DNA from: Symbiodinium natans
Lineage: Eukaryota > Sar > Dinophyceae > Suessiales > Symbiodiniaceae
Length of the DNA: 64,000 nucleotides
Direction: 5' to 3'
NCBI GenBank assembly: GCA_905221605.1
Contig: CAJNDS010001891.1
Location: forward strand, 125,001 to 189,000
Below, piece after piece: positions 26,998-35,992 of the stretch (within the stretch, counting starts at the first letter, position 1; each line of letters starts with the position of its first letter). The notes beneath the pieces are model-generated. The model saw only the letters and a program-made list of their open reading frames with translations, did no database searches and was not told the DNA's origin. The position numbers were made by a program, and so were the translations under genes.

Positions 26998-27202
26998 AGC
27001 TACTTAATTCGCGACCCTAATACCCCGTAAGTAGGGTTTAGGGTTTAGGGTTTGGGGTTCGGGGTTCGGGGTTTGGGGTTTGGGGTTTGGGGTTTAGGGT
27101 TTAGGGTTTAGGGTTTAAGGAATAGTCCTTAAAGCATGAGAGGGTTCATTATATGGTTTAAGGAATATTCCTTAAGCAAGGGGTATTGGAGTCTCCGGGT
27201 AC
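26998..27202. mobile_element. Family F element with TTTAGGG insert
   Basis: Left arm GACCCTAATACCCCGTAAG, then TTTAGGG/TTTGGGG repeats 27,033-27,120, then AAGGAATATTCCTTA and GGGTATTGGAGTCTCCGGG. Confidence 0.7.
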
Positions 27203-27274
27203 TGCTCTCAGCGGAGTCAGGTTTTTTTTTGGGTGTTTTTTGGGGTTTTTGTTTGGGTATGTTTTTGGGTTTAG

Positions 27275-27560
27275 GGTTTAGGGTTTAGGGTTTAGGGGTT
27301 TGGGGTCTGGGGTTTAGGGTTTAATTAGGATTAGGTTTAGGGTATATTGTTAAGGGTTTTAAGGTTTTAGGGCTCTAGGGTTTTAGGGTTTTTGGGTTTT
27401 AGGGTCTTAGGGTCTTAGGGTTTAGGGTTTTAGGGATTTAGGGTTTTAGGATTTTAGGGATTTAGGGTTTTAGGAGTTTAGGGTTTTAGGGTTCTAGGGT
27501 TTTAGGGTTTTAGGGTTTTAGGGTTTTAGGGTTTAGGGTTTAGGGTTTAGGGTTTATAGG
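27275..27560 (+). repeat. TTTAGGG / TTTTAGGG array
   Basis: Heptamer start, a long TTTTAGGG octamer zone with variants, and a heptamer end. Confidence 0.9.
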
Positions 27561-27593
27561 GTCTGATCCCAACATCTTCCATATGACGGATAT

Positions 27594-27690
27594 GGCCACT
27601 TCTCAAAATTATGCTCCCTTTTTGGGTAGTGTAGATATTTTGGGGCCGCCTCATAAAAGTAACCCCAAAAGCAACCATCATTTGGAGAGG
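27594..27690. mobile_element. Family B element
   Basis: GGCCACTTCTCAAAATTATGC through ACCATCATTTGGAGAGG; telomeric insert absent. Confidence 0.65.
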
Positions 27691-27751
27691 GTTTAGGGCG
27701 GCATTCCGCCGAAGGGGCTGGGGGGGGGGGGGGTTGGTGTGAGACCAACAT

Positions 27752-27881
27752 AAGACTCGCTTTAAGTCTCGCCAGTATCCTCTTTAGCCCCCCACTAGAA
27801 GTTTAACTTCTAGCTCCCGTAATATGAAATTAGAGGAACCCCAAAACTCATAAGGTGCTAAAGTTATAGTAAAGTCTCACC
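27752..27881. mobile_element. Foldback element L starting at a donor
   Basis: Minus-strand reading begins GTGAGACTTTACTATAACTT and ends ACTCGCTTTAAG-like arm ... GTCTCAC on plus 27,752-27,784. Its terminal GTGAGAC is the splice donor of gene Z exon 1. Confidence 0.7.
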
Positions 27882-27939
27882 TAGACAAGAATGCCGCCAG
27901 TGCGGATATGAGGCGGGTAAGGCTGGCCCTCGTCTCCAT
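27881..27939 (-). CDS. Gene Z, first exon, signal peptide
   Basis: METRASLTRLISALAAFLS, a short charged head followed by a hydrophobic core as in a secretion signal; donor GTGAGAC. Exons 1, 2 and 3 join in phase (2, then 1). Together with the last exon this predicts a small secretory or single-pass membrane protein of about 100 residues. Confidence 0.65.
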
Positions 27940-28004
27940 GGTGGTCCTGCTTTCTCAACCCCTGAACCCTAAACCCTAAACCCTGAACCACAGGGCTTGC
28001 TTAC

Positions 28005-28040
28005 GCCACTGGACCGAGTTTGTGGCCATGGCCAGCGTGG
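28005..28040 (-). CDS. Short exon (phase 1-1)
   Basis: TLAMATNSVQW between acceptor TCTGAAG and donor GTAAGC. Phase fits the exon at 28,172. Confidence 0.5.
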
Positions 28041-28171
28041 CTTCAGAGTTCAAGCACAAACCCTAGCACCCTAGCACCCTAACACCCTAACACCCTAACA
28101 CCCGAACACCCCAACACCCCAACACCCAAACACCCTAACACCCAAACACCCTAAATCCTAAAGTCCAAAAC

Positions 28172-28239
28172 CCTGGCTTCTCATCCCTGGTCTCTTTGCC
28201 TGGGTGACCATCATTCGCATCTGGCTCGCTTGAGCATAC
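28172..28239 (-). CDS. Internal exon (phase 2 to 1)
   Basis: YAQASQMRMMVTQAKRPGMR. The acceptor TTTTTTTGCCAG is textbook; the donor is GTTTTGG. Confidence 0.6.
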
Positions 28240-28245
28240 CTGGCA

Positions 28246-28480
28246 AAAAAACTAGTAGTTGCTTAAGAAAATGTTCTTCCTTATAAGGGTAATATGGGGA
28301 TTATCGTCTTTTATTCTTTTGGGGTCTTAAGCAAGTAAGTAGTTGCTTAAGAACCCCCCCCCAAAAAAAACAACAAACATGTTCTTCCTTATAAGGGTTA
28401 TCTGGGGATTATGATCAAAACTAGTAGTTATGAGGGCAATATAGGGATTATTACCTTTTAGTCTTTTCGGGGTTAAATGT
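28246..28480. mobile_element. Family G elements, nested
   Basis: Family G ends are ACTAGTAGTTGCTTAAGAA and TTCTTAAGCAACTACTAG with poly-C/poly-G next to them, and interior CCTTATAAGGGTAATATGGG. At least one copy sits inside another here. Confidence 0.7.
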
Positions 28481-28553
28481 TCTTCCTGAATAGTAGTAGA
28501 AAAGAGGGCCGAAACCAGGGCTTTGGGATCCCCCTGGGACTCGCCTGTGCCTA
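28480..28553 (-). CDS. Coding-like exon
   Basis: GESQGDPKALVSALFSTTIQ after acceptor ATTGTGTAG. The end runs into a family G element. Confidence 0.4.
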
Positions 28554-28610
28554 CACAATGAAGAGCAGCTCGGCCATGCGAGTGAAAGTGAAGCCACACC
28601 CGACAACAAA

Positions 28611-28708
28611 CCTAAACCCTAAACCCTAAACCCTAGGCCCTAAACCCTAAACCCTAGGCCCTAAACCCTACACCCTAAACCCCAAATCTTAAACCCTAAA
28701 CCCTAAAC
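28611..28708 (-). repeat. Telomeric array, CCCTAAA sense
   Basis: Twelve units with a recurring CCCTAGG variant. Confidence 0.9.
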
Positions 28709-28910
28709 CAATCGTGAGCCTAAGCACATCTGAGGGTGGGGTTGATATAAACAACGGGCCCTGTCAGGTATTCAGGAAATCATCAACTCAAAACCAAAAC
28801 TACCCTAAGCCCTGTGCCCAAGATACCCGTTCAAACCCTAAACCCTAAACTAAACTAACCCTAAGCCCTAAACCCTGAACCCTAAACCCTAAACCCTAAA
28901 ACCCAAAACC

Positions 28911-29005
28911 CTAGGGTAAGAGAAGAGTCCGGCTAGGCTGCTTGAGACCGTCCGGGTTGACGGTGCTCTTCATGGCCAGGCTCGTGTACCAGGCCCTGTT
29001 CGATG
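28911..29005 (-). CDS. Last exon, unknown protein
   Basis: RAWYTSLAMKSTVNPDGLKQ then PSRTLLLP and TAG. The acceptor is CCCTAG. The stop sits in the first telomeric unit. Confidence 0.55.
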
Positions 29006-29280
29006 CTAGGGGTTGAGAGCTTTATTTTTTTGGGGTTTAGGATTTAGGGTTTAGGGTTTAGGGTGAGGGATTTAGGGTTTTCGTGCTTTTTGGCTTACTG
29101 GCTTTTGGGGCTTGTAGAGCTTCAGAAAATCAGGGTTTTAGGGGTTTTAGGGTTTGGGGGTTGATGTTTCCTTAAACCCCTGACCCCAAACCTTAAACCC
29201 TAAACCCAAAAACCGTAAACCCAAAAAACCTAAACCCTAAAACCCTAAACCCCCTAAACCCTCAAACCCTTCTCAACCTC

Positions 29281-29410
29281 AAGACTCAGGCAGCTTGCAT
29301 CTTGCGCTCCAAGGCACGCCCCCAAAAGCCCTCCCACGACGCCAACCGCGGCCAGCGCCAGAAAGACGTCGTCGCCGTGGCTGACGCACTCCTGGCGCTG
29401 TTCGAGCCCT
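29281..29410 (-). CDS. Exon with membrane segment
   Basis: RQECVSHGDDVFLALAAVGV then VGGLLGACLGAQDASCLSLE. Alanine/glycine-rich membrane-like stretch; donor GTTGAG. Confidence 0.5.
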
Positions 29411-29849
29411 CGCCTTTTGTGCGCGTGAGAGTGGGGGGTAGGGCATTGTAGGGTGTGAGATGCCCACAACCCAAAAACCACACCCAAAAACCAAAACCCC
29501 CCCCAAAAAAAACAAAATCCTAGTCTCAACAGCCTCTTGCCTGCCTGAACACCAGCTCTTCCCTTGACAAAGACTCACTTGAGGGAGGGGGTGTTCATGG
29601 GGGGTAGGTTCCTTGGGAATCTGAAGCTCAGGGAGCCTCAGCGAGTAGGGAGTATTAGGGGGCCTTGGGTTGCATACCCAATGAACCCCCCCCTCCCTTA
29701 AGAACGAAATATATAATCACTCGCAAGGCTCCTTCTTGTCTTCCGACCTGGCAGGCATATGGGGGGCTTCCCCAGATTGGAGCGGTAACCCTATTCAGGT
29801 CCTTGAATGTCGGTAAGACTCTGCGAGAAAAATCAAAAACGCTTAAGCT

Positions 29850-29922
29850 CCGGAAAAGGGTTCAGCGCGATGCAGCCAAAGCACAAAGTGTATCCTGTCA
29901 TGCACTGCTCGCAGTGCTCCAC
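29850..29922 (-). CDS. Cys-rich exon
   Basis: VEHCEQCMTGYTLCFGCIAL: two Cys-x2-Cys pairs. The acceptor is CACCTAG and the donor not fixed. Probably part of a zinc-binding protein with the exons at 30,256 and 30,850. Confidence 0.5.
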
Positions 29923-30010
29923 CTAGGTGCACACCGTCATCTCTTGAAAACCCGCCATTTCCCTGGCCACTGCATATACTCTCGACTGTCTCGCTAAGGC
30001 TTGCAAGCTC

Positions 30011-30086
30011 TGCCTAAACCCTAAACCCTAAACCCTAAACCCTAGACCCTAAACCCTAAACCCTAAACCCTAAACCCTAAACCCTG
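30011..30086 (-). repeat. Telomeric array, CCCTAAA sense
   Basis: Ten units. Confidence 0.95.
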
Positions 30087-30255
30087 ATCATGGTATTGTC
30101 CTCCGCTTAAGTGGTCTGAGGGGCAACGGAGGGTTCAGGTGTTTTAGCTTGTTAGGGTAGGGTTGATGGCTCCCAGGTAAGAAAATCAAACCCTAAACCC
30201 TAAACTCCAAACCCCAAACCCTCCGTCCGACAGGGGGCCGCTTCGTCCTCCTCAC

Positions 30256-30317
30256 CAGGCTTCGAGGAAGTGCATCGGGCGCAAGCTTCCACTTCGCAGT
30301 ACCGGCAGTAGGGGTTC
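30256..30317 (-). CDS. Cys-rich exon (phase 2 to 1)
   Basis: NPYCRYCEVEACARCTSSKP: Cys-x2-Cys-x4-Cys-x2-Cys, a compact zinc-ligand set. The acceptor is GCCGAG and the donor GTGAGG. Confidence 0.6.
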
Positions 30318-30323
30318 CTCGGC

Positions 30324-30392
30324 TTAGGGTTTAGGGTTTAGGGTTTAGGGTTTAGGGTTTAGGGTTTAGGGTTTAGGGTTTAGGGTTTAGGG
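30324..30392 (+). repeat. Telomeric array, TTTAGGG sense
   Basis: Nine perfect units. Confidence 0.95.
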
Positions 30393-30525
30393 GTTCCTGG
30401 GCGTTCTCAGAAGCTACCCTGACTCAAGGAAGACTCCCTTGATCGCATTAGGATCCTTAGTACAAGCTAGGAATAGTACATAAGCCCTACACGTAACCCT
30501 GAACCCTAAACCCTAAACCCTAAAC

Positions 30526-30603
30526 CCTGGATCCAAGCATCTCTTTCACCTTCTCCTTCTCCGGGATGGTCTGGTTAGGAATGGTTCCTTTGGTTCCGCA
30601 CTC
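30526..30603 (-). CDS. Internal exon (phase 0-0)
   Basis: CGTKGTIPNQTIPEKEKVKE then MLGSR, between acceptor CCAGTGCAG and donor GTTTAGGG. Unrecognised, strongly coding-like. Confidence 0.65.
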
Positions 30604-30849
30604 CTGCACTGGGTATTGTAGGATTCTTAAAGGAGTGGGGTGTAGGGTTTAGGGTTTAGGGTTCAGGGTTTAGGGTTTAGGGGTACCTCGGGAAGTGTAG
30701 GGAAGCTTAGGGAGCCTTAGGGAGTAAAATAGAGAGTATTAGAGTTCCCTTGGGCTAATTACCCCCCTTGCTTTCCCCCTCCCTTAAGAACCCGATAAGG
30801 GTCGGTCTCTAAATGTGGGTTTAGGGTTTAGGGTTTAGGGTTTAGGGTT

Positions 30850-30964
30850 TAGGGTGTTTGGGGATCCTTTTATTTGTAGAGCTGGGCTAAGCCCCTGACT
30901 CCAACAGGTCTCTAGGGGCTTTAAAGAGCGCGCCTCCGGCTTGACGCACTTGAAGTGGCAGTAC
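30850..30964 (-). CDS. Exon with Cys-x3-Cys
   Basis: YCHFKCVKPEARSLKPLETC follows acceptor CTCCGTTGCAG. The 3' end is uncertain because the frame stays open into telomeric repeats. Confidence 0.45.
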
Positions 30965-31019
30965 CTGCAACGGAGGGGCTTTTGGGGGTTAGGGTTTAGG
31001 GCTTTAAGTCTCTAAAACC

Positions 31020-31096
31020 GATAAACCCTAAACCCTAAACCCTAAACCTTAAACCCTAAACCCTAAACCTTAAACCTTAAACCTTAAACCTTAAAC
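31020..31096 (-). repeat. CCCTAAA / CCTTAAA array
   Basis: Ends in four tandem CCTTAAA variants. Confidence 0.9.
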
Positions 31097-31351
31097 ATAG
31101 GCTCGGGGTTTTGGGGCTGAGGTAGGGATGTAGTGTCCCTGACGATCACGGCTTCTGCGGACATCCCTTTGCCCAAGTTCAAGTTGCGCGCACACTATGA
31201 AAACCCACCCCAAACCCCCTAAACCCTGAACCTAAACCCTAAACCCAAAACCCTGAACCCTAAACCCTAAGCCCTCAAAGCCCTCCAAGACCGAACTTCC
31301 CAAATACCGCCAAGCTCTACCCTGAGCCCTGACTTCTGAAATACGTAGGCT

Positions 31352-31523
31352 TTGGATGGTACTTAATTATGCTTGTAACCCTATTTAGGGTACTAATAAC
31401 CCGACTTTTAACTACCGATGAACCTCCAACCTTAAACCCTAAACCCTAATTAAACCCTAAACCCGAAACCCTAAACCCTAAACCCTAAACCCTACTCATA
31501 ACTATCCATGAACCTCCAAGTAG
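31352..31523. mobile_element. Family A element with CCCTAAA insert
   Basis: Two ACC(G/A)ATGAACCTCCAA ends flank CCCTAAA repeats (31,433-31,493), as if one end was duplicated around the insert. Confidence 0.6.
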
Positions 31524-31635
31524 GCCCCACACCACCCCCGCCAAGATTGAGGCCGCAGGCTCTTTTGGGTTGTTGATCTCGGCGCTGAAGGGGCAGTTCT
31601 TGGGACAGGCCTGCGCTTTTGTTTGTGATTTTTGT

Positions 31636-31637
<2 letters not shown>

Positions 31638-31689
<52 letters not shown>
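31638..31689. repeat. Poly-G tract, about 52 bases
   Basis: Longest homopolymer in the window; exact length may be a sequencing or assembly artefact. Confidence 0.9.
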
Positions 31690-31690
<1 letters not shown>

Positions 31691-31785
31691 GGTGGGGGGG
31701 TTTAGAGTCTACAGGGTTTTTGGGCCACAGGGACTTTGGGGATTTGGCTGCGGACCTTGAAAGCCATCCGCCGTGAACCTGCCCA

Positions 31786-31897
31786 AAGAGTACAATACTT
31801 CTTGATCAAGGAATAGGCCTTAAGCATAATGGGGGGCCCCTACTAGGATTTAAGGTCTACTCCTTAATTAAAGGGTATTGGGCTCGTTGGGTACCTG
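31786..31897. mobile_element. Family F element
   Basis: CAATACTTCTTGATCAAGGAATA through CCTTAATTAAAGGGTATTGGGCTC. Confidence 0.6.
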
Positions 31898-32486
31898 AGA
31901 GTCTGAGAGCACCCTAAGGAATCGTGTTGAGTTGGAGTCTGGGTAGGGTTTAGAGCCCGATACTCCTTAATCAAACAGCAAGCACAAGGATAGCCAATGG
32001 AGCTCTTATGGGCTGGGCAAGGGGACTGCACGCGGGCCCAGCATAAGGGACCCTAGGGGCTTTGCAAAAAAGAAGGGGAGGGGGCTTAGTAGGTATATAG
32101 GGAGTGTATATGGTCAAGGGTCATTTCGAGTGCTCACTTAAAGCCGTAAACCTGAGGCTGCTCCAGTTGGGTGTTAATAGTATGACTTTTGTGTAGACAT
32201 ATACAGCGAGAACGACATCATCTCATAAATACAAGGAAATTCTTGACAGTAAGAATTTTCTACAGTGAGAATACGTTACAACAACCTGATCCCGAAACCC
32301 TCGAAAGCATGTTGGTGGCCGCCCTCTGCAGCCCAAACCCTAAACCCAAAACCCTAATTAAAACCCTAACAACCTAACACCCGAACACCTAACACCCTAA
32401 CACCCTAAAACCCTAAGACCCTAAAACCCTAAAACCCTAAAACCCTAAAACCCGAAAACCGGGGGGCCGATTCACTCTTAAAGCCG

Positions 32487-32602
32487 TCACATGGTCCCTG
32501 AGCATGGGCCCTGAAACGGGGGACCCCTTATACCCTATACAGACTAAGGGCCCATGCAACAGAGGTCAGGGACCATATGACTAAGGGCCCATGCAACTAC
32601 CC
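32487..32602. mobile_element. Intact family D element
   Basis: CACATGGTCCCTGAGCATGGGCC through GGGCCCATGCAACT. Confidence 0.75.
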
Positions 32603-32705
32603 CAAACCCTAAACCCTAAACCCTAAACCCTAAACCCTAAACCCTAAACCCTAAACCCCAAACCCCAAACCCTAAACCCTAAACCCTAAACCCCAAACCC
32701 TAAAC
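32603..32705 (-). repeat. Telomeric array, CCCTAAA sense
   Basis: Fourteen units with CCCCAAA variants. Confidence 0.95.
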
Positions 32706-32770
32706 CCTGCCTCCTGCGGGTTGGCAGGAGCCTGCGCTTCCATGAAAAGTCTAGCTGGGTGGGTGTCCAT
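32706..32770 (-). CDS. Possible first exon
   Basis: MDTHPARLFMEAQAPANPQE then A, donor GTTTAGGG. The start Met is chosen because no acceptor precedes it. No signal peptide. Confidence 0.5.
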
Positions 32771-32777
32771 GGTAGGC

Positions 32778-32872
32778 TTAGGGCTTAGGGTCTAGGGTCT
32801 TAGGGTTTAGGGTTTAGGGTTTAGGGTTTAGGGTTTAGGGTTTAGGGTTTAGGGTTTAGGGTTTAGGGTCTA
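32778..32872 (+). repeat. Telomeric array, TTTAGGG sense
   Basis: Twelve units. Confidence 0.95.
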
Positions 32873-32905
32873 CTTGGTTGCTGAGTTCAGAAGCACCGAA
32901 AAAGT

Positions 32906-32968
32906 GTAAACTTTCAGTTCGATATCCCAAAAAGTGTAAAGGGTACTCATTCAGCTACTAAGTAAGAA
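32906..32968. mobile_element. Family K fragment
   Basis: CCCAAAAAGTGTAAAGGGTACTC, similar to 2837 and 43,764. Confidence 0.35.
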
Positions 32969-33052
32969 CCCCAAAAGAAAAATCAATCATCCCTATATTT
33001 TCCTTATGAGGAAGATTCTTCTTATTTTTGGGGGGTTCTTAAGCAACTACTA
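32948..33052. mobile_element. Family G element
   Basis: CTACTAAGTAAGAACCCC through TTCTTAAGCAACTACTAG. Confidence 0.65.
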
Positions 33053-33540
33053 GAGGTTCAAAGGAAACCCCAAATTATAGGATTTAGGGTTAGGGTGAAT
33101 TCTCGGGTTTAGGGTTAGGGTGTGGAGTTTAGGGTTTAGGGCTTCCGAAAAAAATGGGGGGGGTTCAGCCAGCTTTACTCATGGGGGGGGGGGGGGGTTT
33201 AGGGCTACTTGGAGGTTCATGGGTAGCTACAAGTAGGGCGATAAGTACAGTACCCTGAAGAGGGTTATACGTGCCCAAATGAATCCCCAAGTAGGACTTC
33301 CATGGAGGGGCACCTCAGGGGAAAGTCGAGTTCTAAGGGCCCTCCCTAAAATTGGGCAAGAAAATTCTGGTTCTGAACCTGAAGCCCACAAGCTTCTATA
33401 CGCCCCTTCAGTTCGTTAGTTAGCAGGGCTCCGAGAAGGGCTTTGGGCCGATCTTGATTTTGGGCCCTTCCAGGGTATCTAGTGTCTAATCTAGTAGGTT
33501 AATTTTCCTTACAGCTTAGGAAACCGAAACCAGGGTTTTG
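33053..33540. other. No gene seen
   Basis: Family A left part at 33,205-33,296, poly-G near 33,185, unique sequence 33,300-33,540 without a convincing frame. Confidence 0.6.
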
Positions 33541-33650
33541 GGTTAGGGTTTAGGGTTTAGGGTTTAGGGTTTAGGGTTTAGGGTTTAGGGTTTAGGGTTT
33601 AGGGTTTAGGGTTTAGGGTTTAGGGTTTAGGGTTCAAGGTTTAGGGTTTT
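33540..33650 (+). repeat. Telomeric array, TTTAGGG sense
   Basis: Fifteen units. Confidence 0.95.
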
Positions 33651-33683
33651 GGGTTACCCCCCCATGTCAGAAAGAGGGCGGAT

Positions 33684-34035
33684 CCCCTAAACCCCTAAAC
33701 CCCTAAACCCCTACACCCTAAACCCTAAACCCCAAACCCTTACACCCTAAACCCCTAAACCCTAACCCCTCAAACCCTCAAACCCTAAACCCCAAACCCC
33801 TAAACCCAAAACCCCAAACCCCTAACCCCTCAAACCCTAAACCCTGAACCCTAAACCCCGAACCCTAAACCCTAAACCCGAAACCCTTGCCCCCGACAGC
33901 CTAAACCCTAAACCCCTAAACCCCAAAACCCCTAAACCCAAAACCCTGAACCCTAACCCCTAACCCCGAAACCCTAAACCCTAAACCCTGAACCCTAAAC
34001 CCTGAACCCTAACCCCTAAACCCTAAACCCTAAAC
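33684..34035 (-). repeat. 350-bp mixed CCCTAAA/CCCCTAAA array
   Basis: Alternating heptamers and octamers, ending with heptamers at the next exon's donor. Confidence 0.9.
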
Positions 34036-34139
34036 CCAACTTTCTGCACTGTTTGGAGCAGACCTCGCCTTCAAATCCGCCTCGCACTCGTCGGTGAGGA
34101 CCTGGCGCAGACTTCCCCAGCCCAAAGAGCTCACGGCTC
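34036..34139 (-). CDS. Internal exon, unknown protein
   Basis: SSLGWGSLRQVLTDECEADL then KARSAPNSAESW. The acceptor is TATGGAG and the donor GTTTAGG. No stop on minus, and plus frames are poor. Confidence 0.65.
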
Positions 34140-34147
34140 CTCCATAA

Positions 34148-34440
34148 AGGGTTTAGGAGTTAGGGTGCAGGGGTTCAGGGTCCAGGGGTCCAGGGTTTAG
34201 GGTTAGGGGTTAGGGGTTTAGGGTTGGGGGTTTAGGGTTGGGGGTTTAGGGTTCAGGGTTTAGGGTTAGGGGCTTAGGGTTTGGGGTTTAGGGTTTGGCG
34301 TCTAGGGTTATAGGTATATGGGGTTATGAAGTTGTAGGGATATGGGGCTATAGGCTTGTAGGGTTACCGGGTTTGGGTTCTTGGGTTCCTCATGGGGAAG
34401 TTCAGGGTTTATAGGGTTTGGGGTTTAGGGCTTTGCGGCC
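34148..34440 (+). repeat. Degenerate TTTAGGG tract with TATAGGG variants
   Basis: TTAGGGGTTAGGGG, TTTAGGGTTGGGGG and TATGGGGCTATAGG style variants; strongly decayed. Confidence 0.8.
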
Positions 34441-35113
34441 CCGTGGGAATTTCGGACTTCACTCAAAGAGCACATAAGGATTCTTAGCGTGATTTTAGCC
34501 ATGCTCCTTAGTGGGGGACGCTGGGTACAGCCTTGGTCCCCAAACCCTGAACGTTGCTATACAATAAGATACTGCAAACCCCATCCCCCAAAAAACTGCA
34601 CAGGGCGGCCCAGGCCTACGGAGGCAAAAGAGCGCTCAAAGATTTTGGGATCCAGGGCCTATCTCCCCTAGTGAAATGGGGTTTTGGGTTGTGGGCCCAA
34701 TAAATGCGGAACATACCTCAGTTCAGTATCAAGACCCAGTCTAGATAGAAAGAGGTCGATTCCTAAATCAAACGCATTGGGGCTTCTTGGGCCTAAGCGA
34801 AAGAACACTAAGCGCACATGCACATCTCCTTGTTCCAACGAAACCATAATACGATATAATACTAGTCCATCTCATAGAAAAGAGAGCATGTGCCTATATA
34901 TATATATAGGTATATACATTAGCTACCCCCCATTGTACCCATATGTGTATGTGTATATATATATATGCACATAAATGTGTCACATATATATGTATATGTG
35001 TGTATGTATATATATATATAATACATGCATACATGCATACATGCATACATGCATACATGCATACATGCATACATGCATACATGCATACGTGCATACATGC
35101 ATACATACATACA

Positions 35114-35144
<31 letters not shown>

Positions 35145-35240
35145 GTAAAACATCTATCTATATATATATGTATATATATATATGCAACACATAATACATG
35201 ACATGATGAAACTCCCTGAAGCATGCCAACGGCTGGGCGC
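34441..35240. other. Unique sequence and microsatellites
   Basis: No exon seen to 34,880. From 34,895 to 35,185, TA-rich runs and an ATAC/ATGC tetranucleotide array (35,021-35,142). Open frames through it are low-complexity. Confidence 0.7.
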
Positions 35241-35249
35241 CCACCTGGG

Positions 35250-35304
35250 CGTAGCGGTGCTGCTGGTGCTGCATTGCTCGGTGGCTGTGGTCCTCGTGCA
35301 TGGC
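35250..35304 (-). CDS. His/Gln-rich coding-like exon
   Basis: AMHEDHSHRAMQHQQHRYAQ between acceptor GAAGACAG and donor GTGGGC. Other frames are open. Confidence 0.35.
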
Positions 35305-35339
35305 CTGTCTTCGAGGCTTTTTTGTCTTTCATGGTACAC

Positions 35340-35500
35340 AAAGAGCCCTAAAAACCTCTGAATTATAAGGAATAGACCCTAAAGAGCCCTAAAAACCCGG
35401 AATGAAGGAATAGACCCTAAATTAGTTTAAGGGACAGACGAAGGATCCTTGTATAGTTTCAGGGATATTCCTGCGGGGTCTTGGGCTCTCTGGGGTGGCA
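35340..35500. mobile_element. Family F element
   Basis: CAAAGAGCCCTAAAA through GGGGTCTTGGGCTCTCTGGG, with a 30-bp left-arm duplication (AAGAGCCCTAAAAACC twice). Confidence 0.55.
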
Positions 35501-35545
35501 GGGCATGTAGAACTTTAGGGTTTAGGGTTTAGGGTTTAGGTTTAC

Positions 35546-35634
35546 GGTCAGACTCGACCTCCTGAAGAATCTCCCGAGCGCATGCCCGCATCCAATGCCG
35601 CCAAGCCACGAGTTCCTCCAGCTCTTCATCTCCT
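35546..35634 (-). CDS. Internal exon, helical and charged
   Basis: GDEELEELVAWRHWMRACAR then EILQEVESD. The donor GTAAAC is telomere-derived; the acceptor is CCTGAG. Clear amphipathic-helix composition. Confidence 0.6.
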
Positions 35635-35992
35635 CTCAGGTTTTGATTTAGGGTTTGGGGTTTAGGGTTTAGGGTTTAGGGCTTGGGATCTGGGGTTTGG
35701 GGTTTAGGGTTTACGGTTTAGGCTACCAAAGCCAACTTTTGGGGTGCAAAGTCTAAACCCTAATCCCTAACCCTGAACTATGTATACTTTGGATTACTGG
35801 GAGCTTCTGGGTACATCACGTGTAATCGTGTAGTCTTACGATGACGACTGTACACAGTATGTTTGAGGCGCATGTGCAGCACTTGAGGCAAGGAGCTCCT
35901 CTCACCCAGCAGCCTCTTTTTGCACGCAACGGGTCTGGGAGTCTCGTTGTTTGCAAAACAGTACAAAGACTGGCTCAATCCATACGTGAGAA

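Larger units (their letters stand above)
31100..32300. other. Gene-poor stretch
   Basis: Coding-like minus segment possible at 31,140-31,200. Family A element with CCCTAAA insert 31,352-31,523, poly-G tract 31,638-31,689, family F element 31,786-31,897. Nothing recognisable at 31,900-32,300. Confidence 0.6.

Noticed and set aside
34894-35341. Tyr/Met/Cys-rich proteins over the ATAC/ATGC microsatellite
   Set aside because: Pure simple-sequence translation; no splice or start support.
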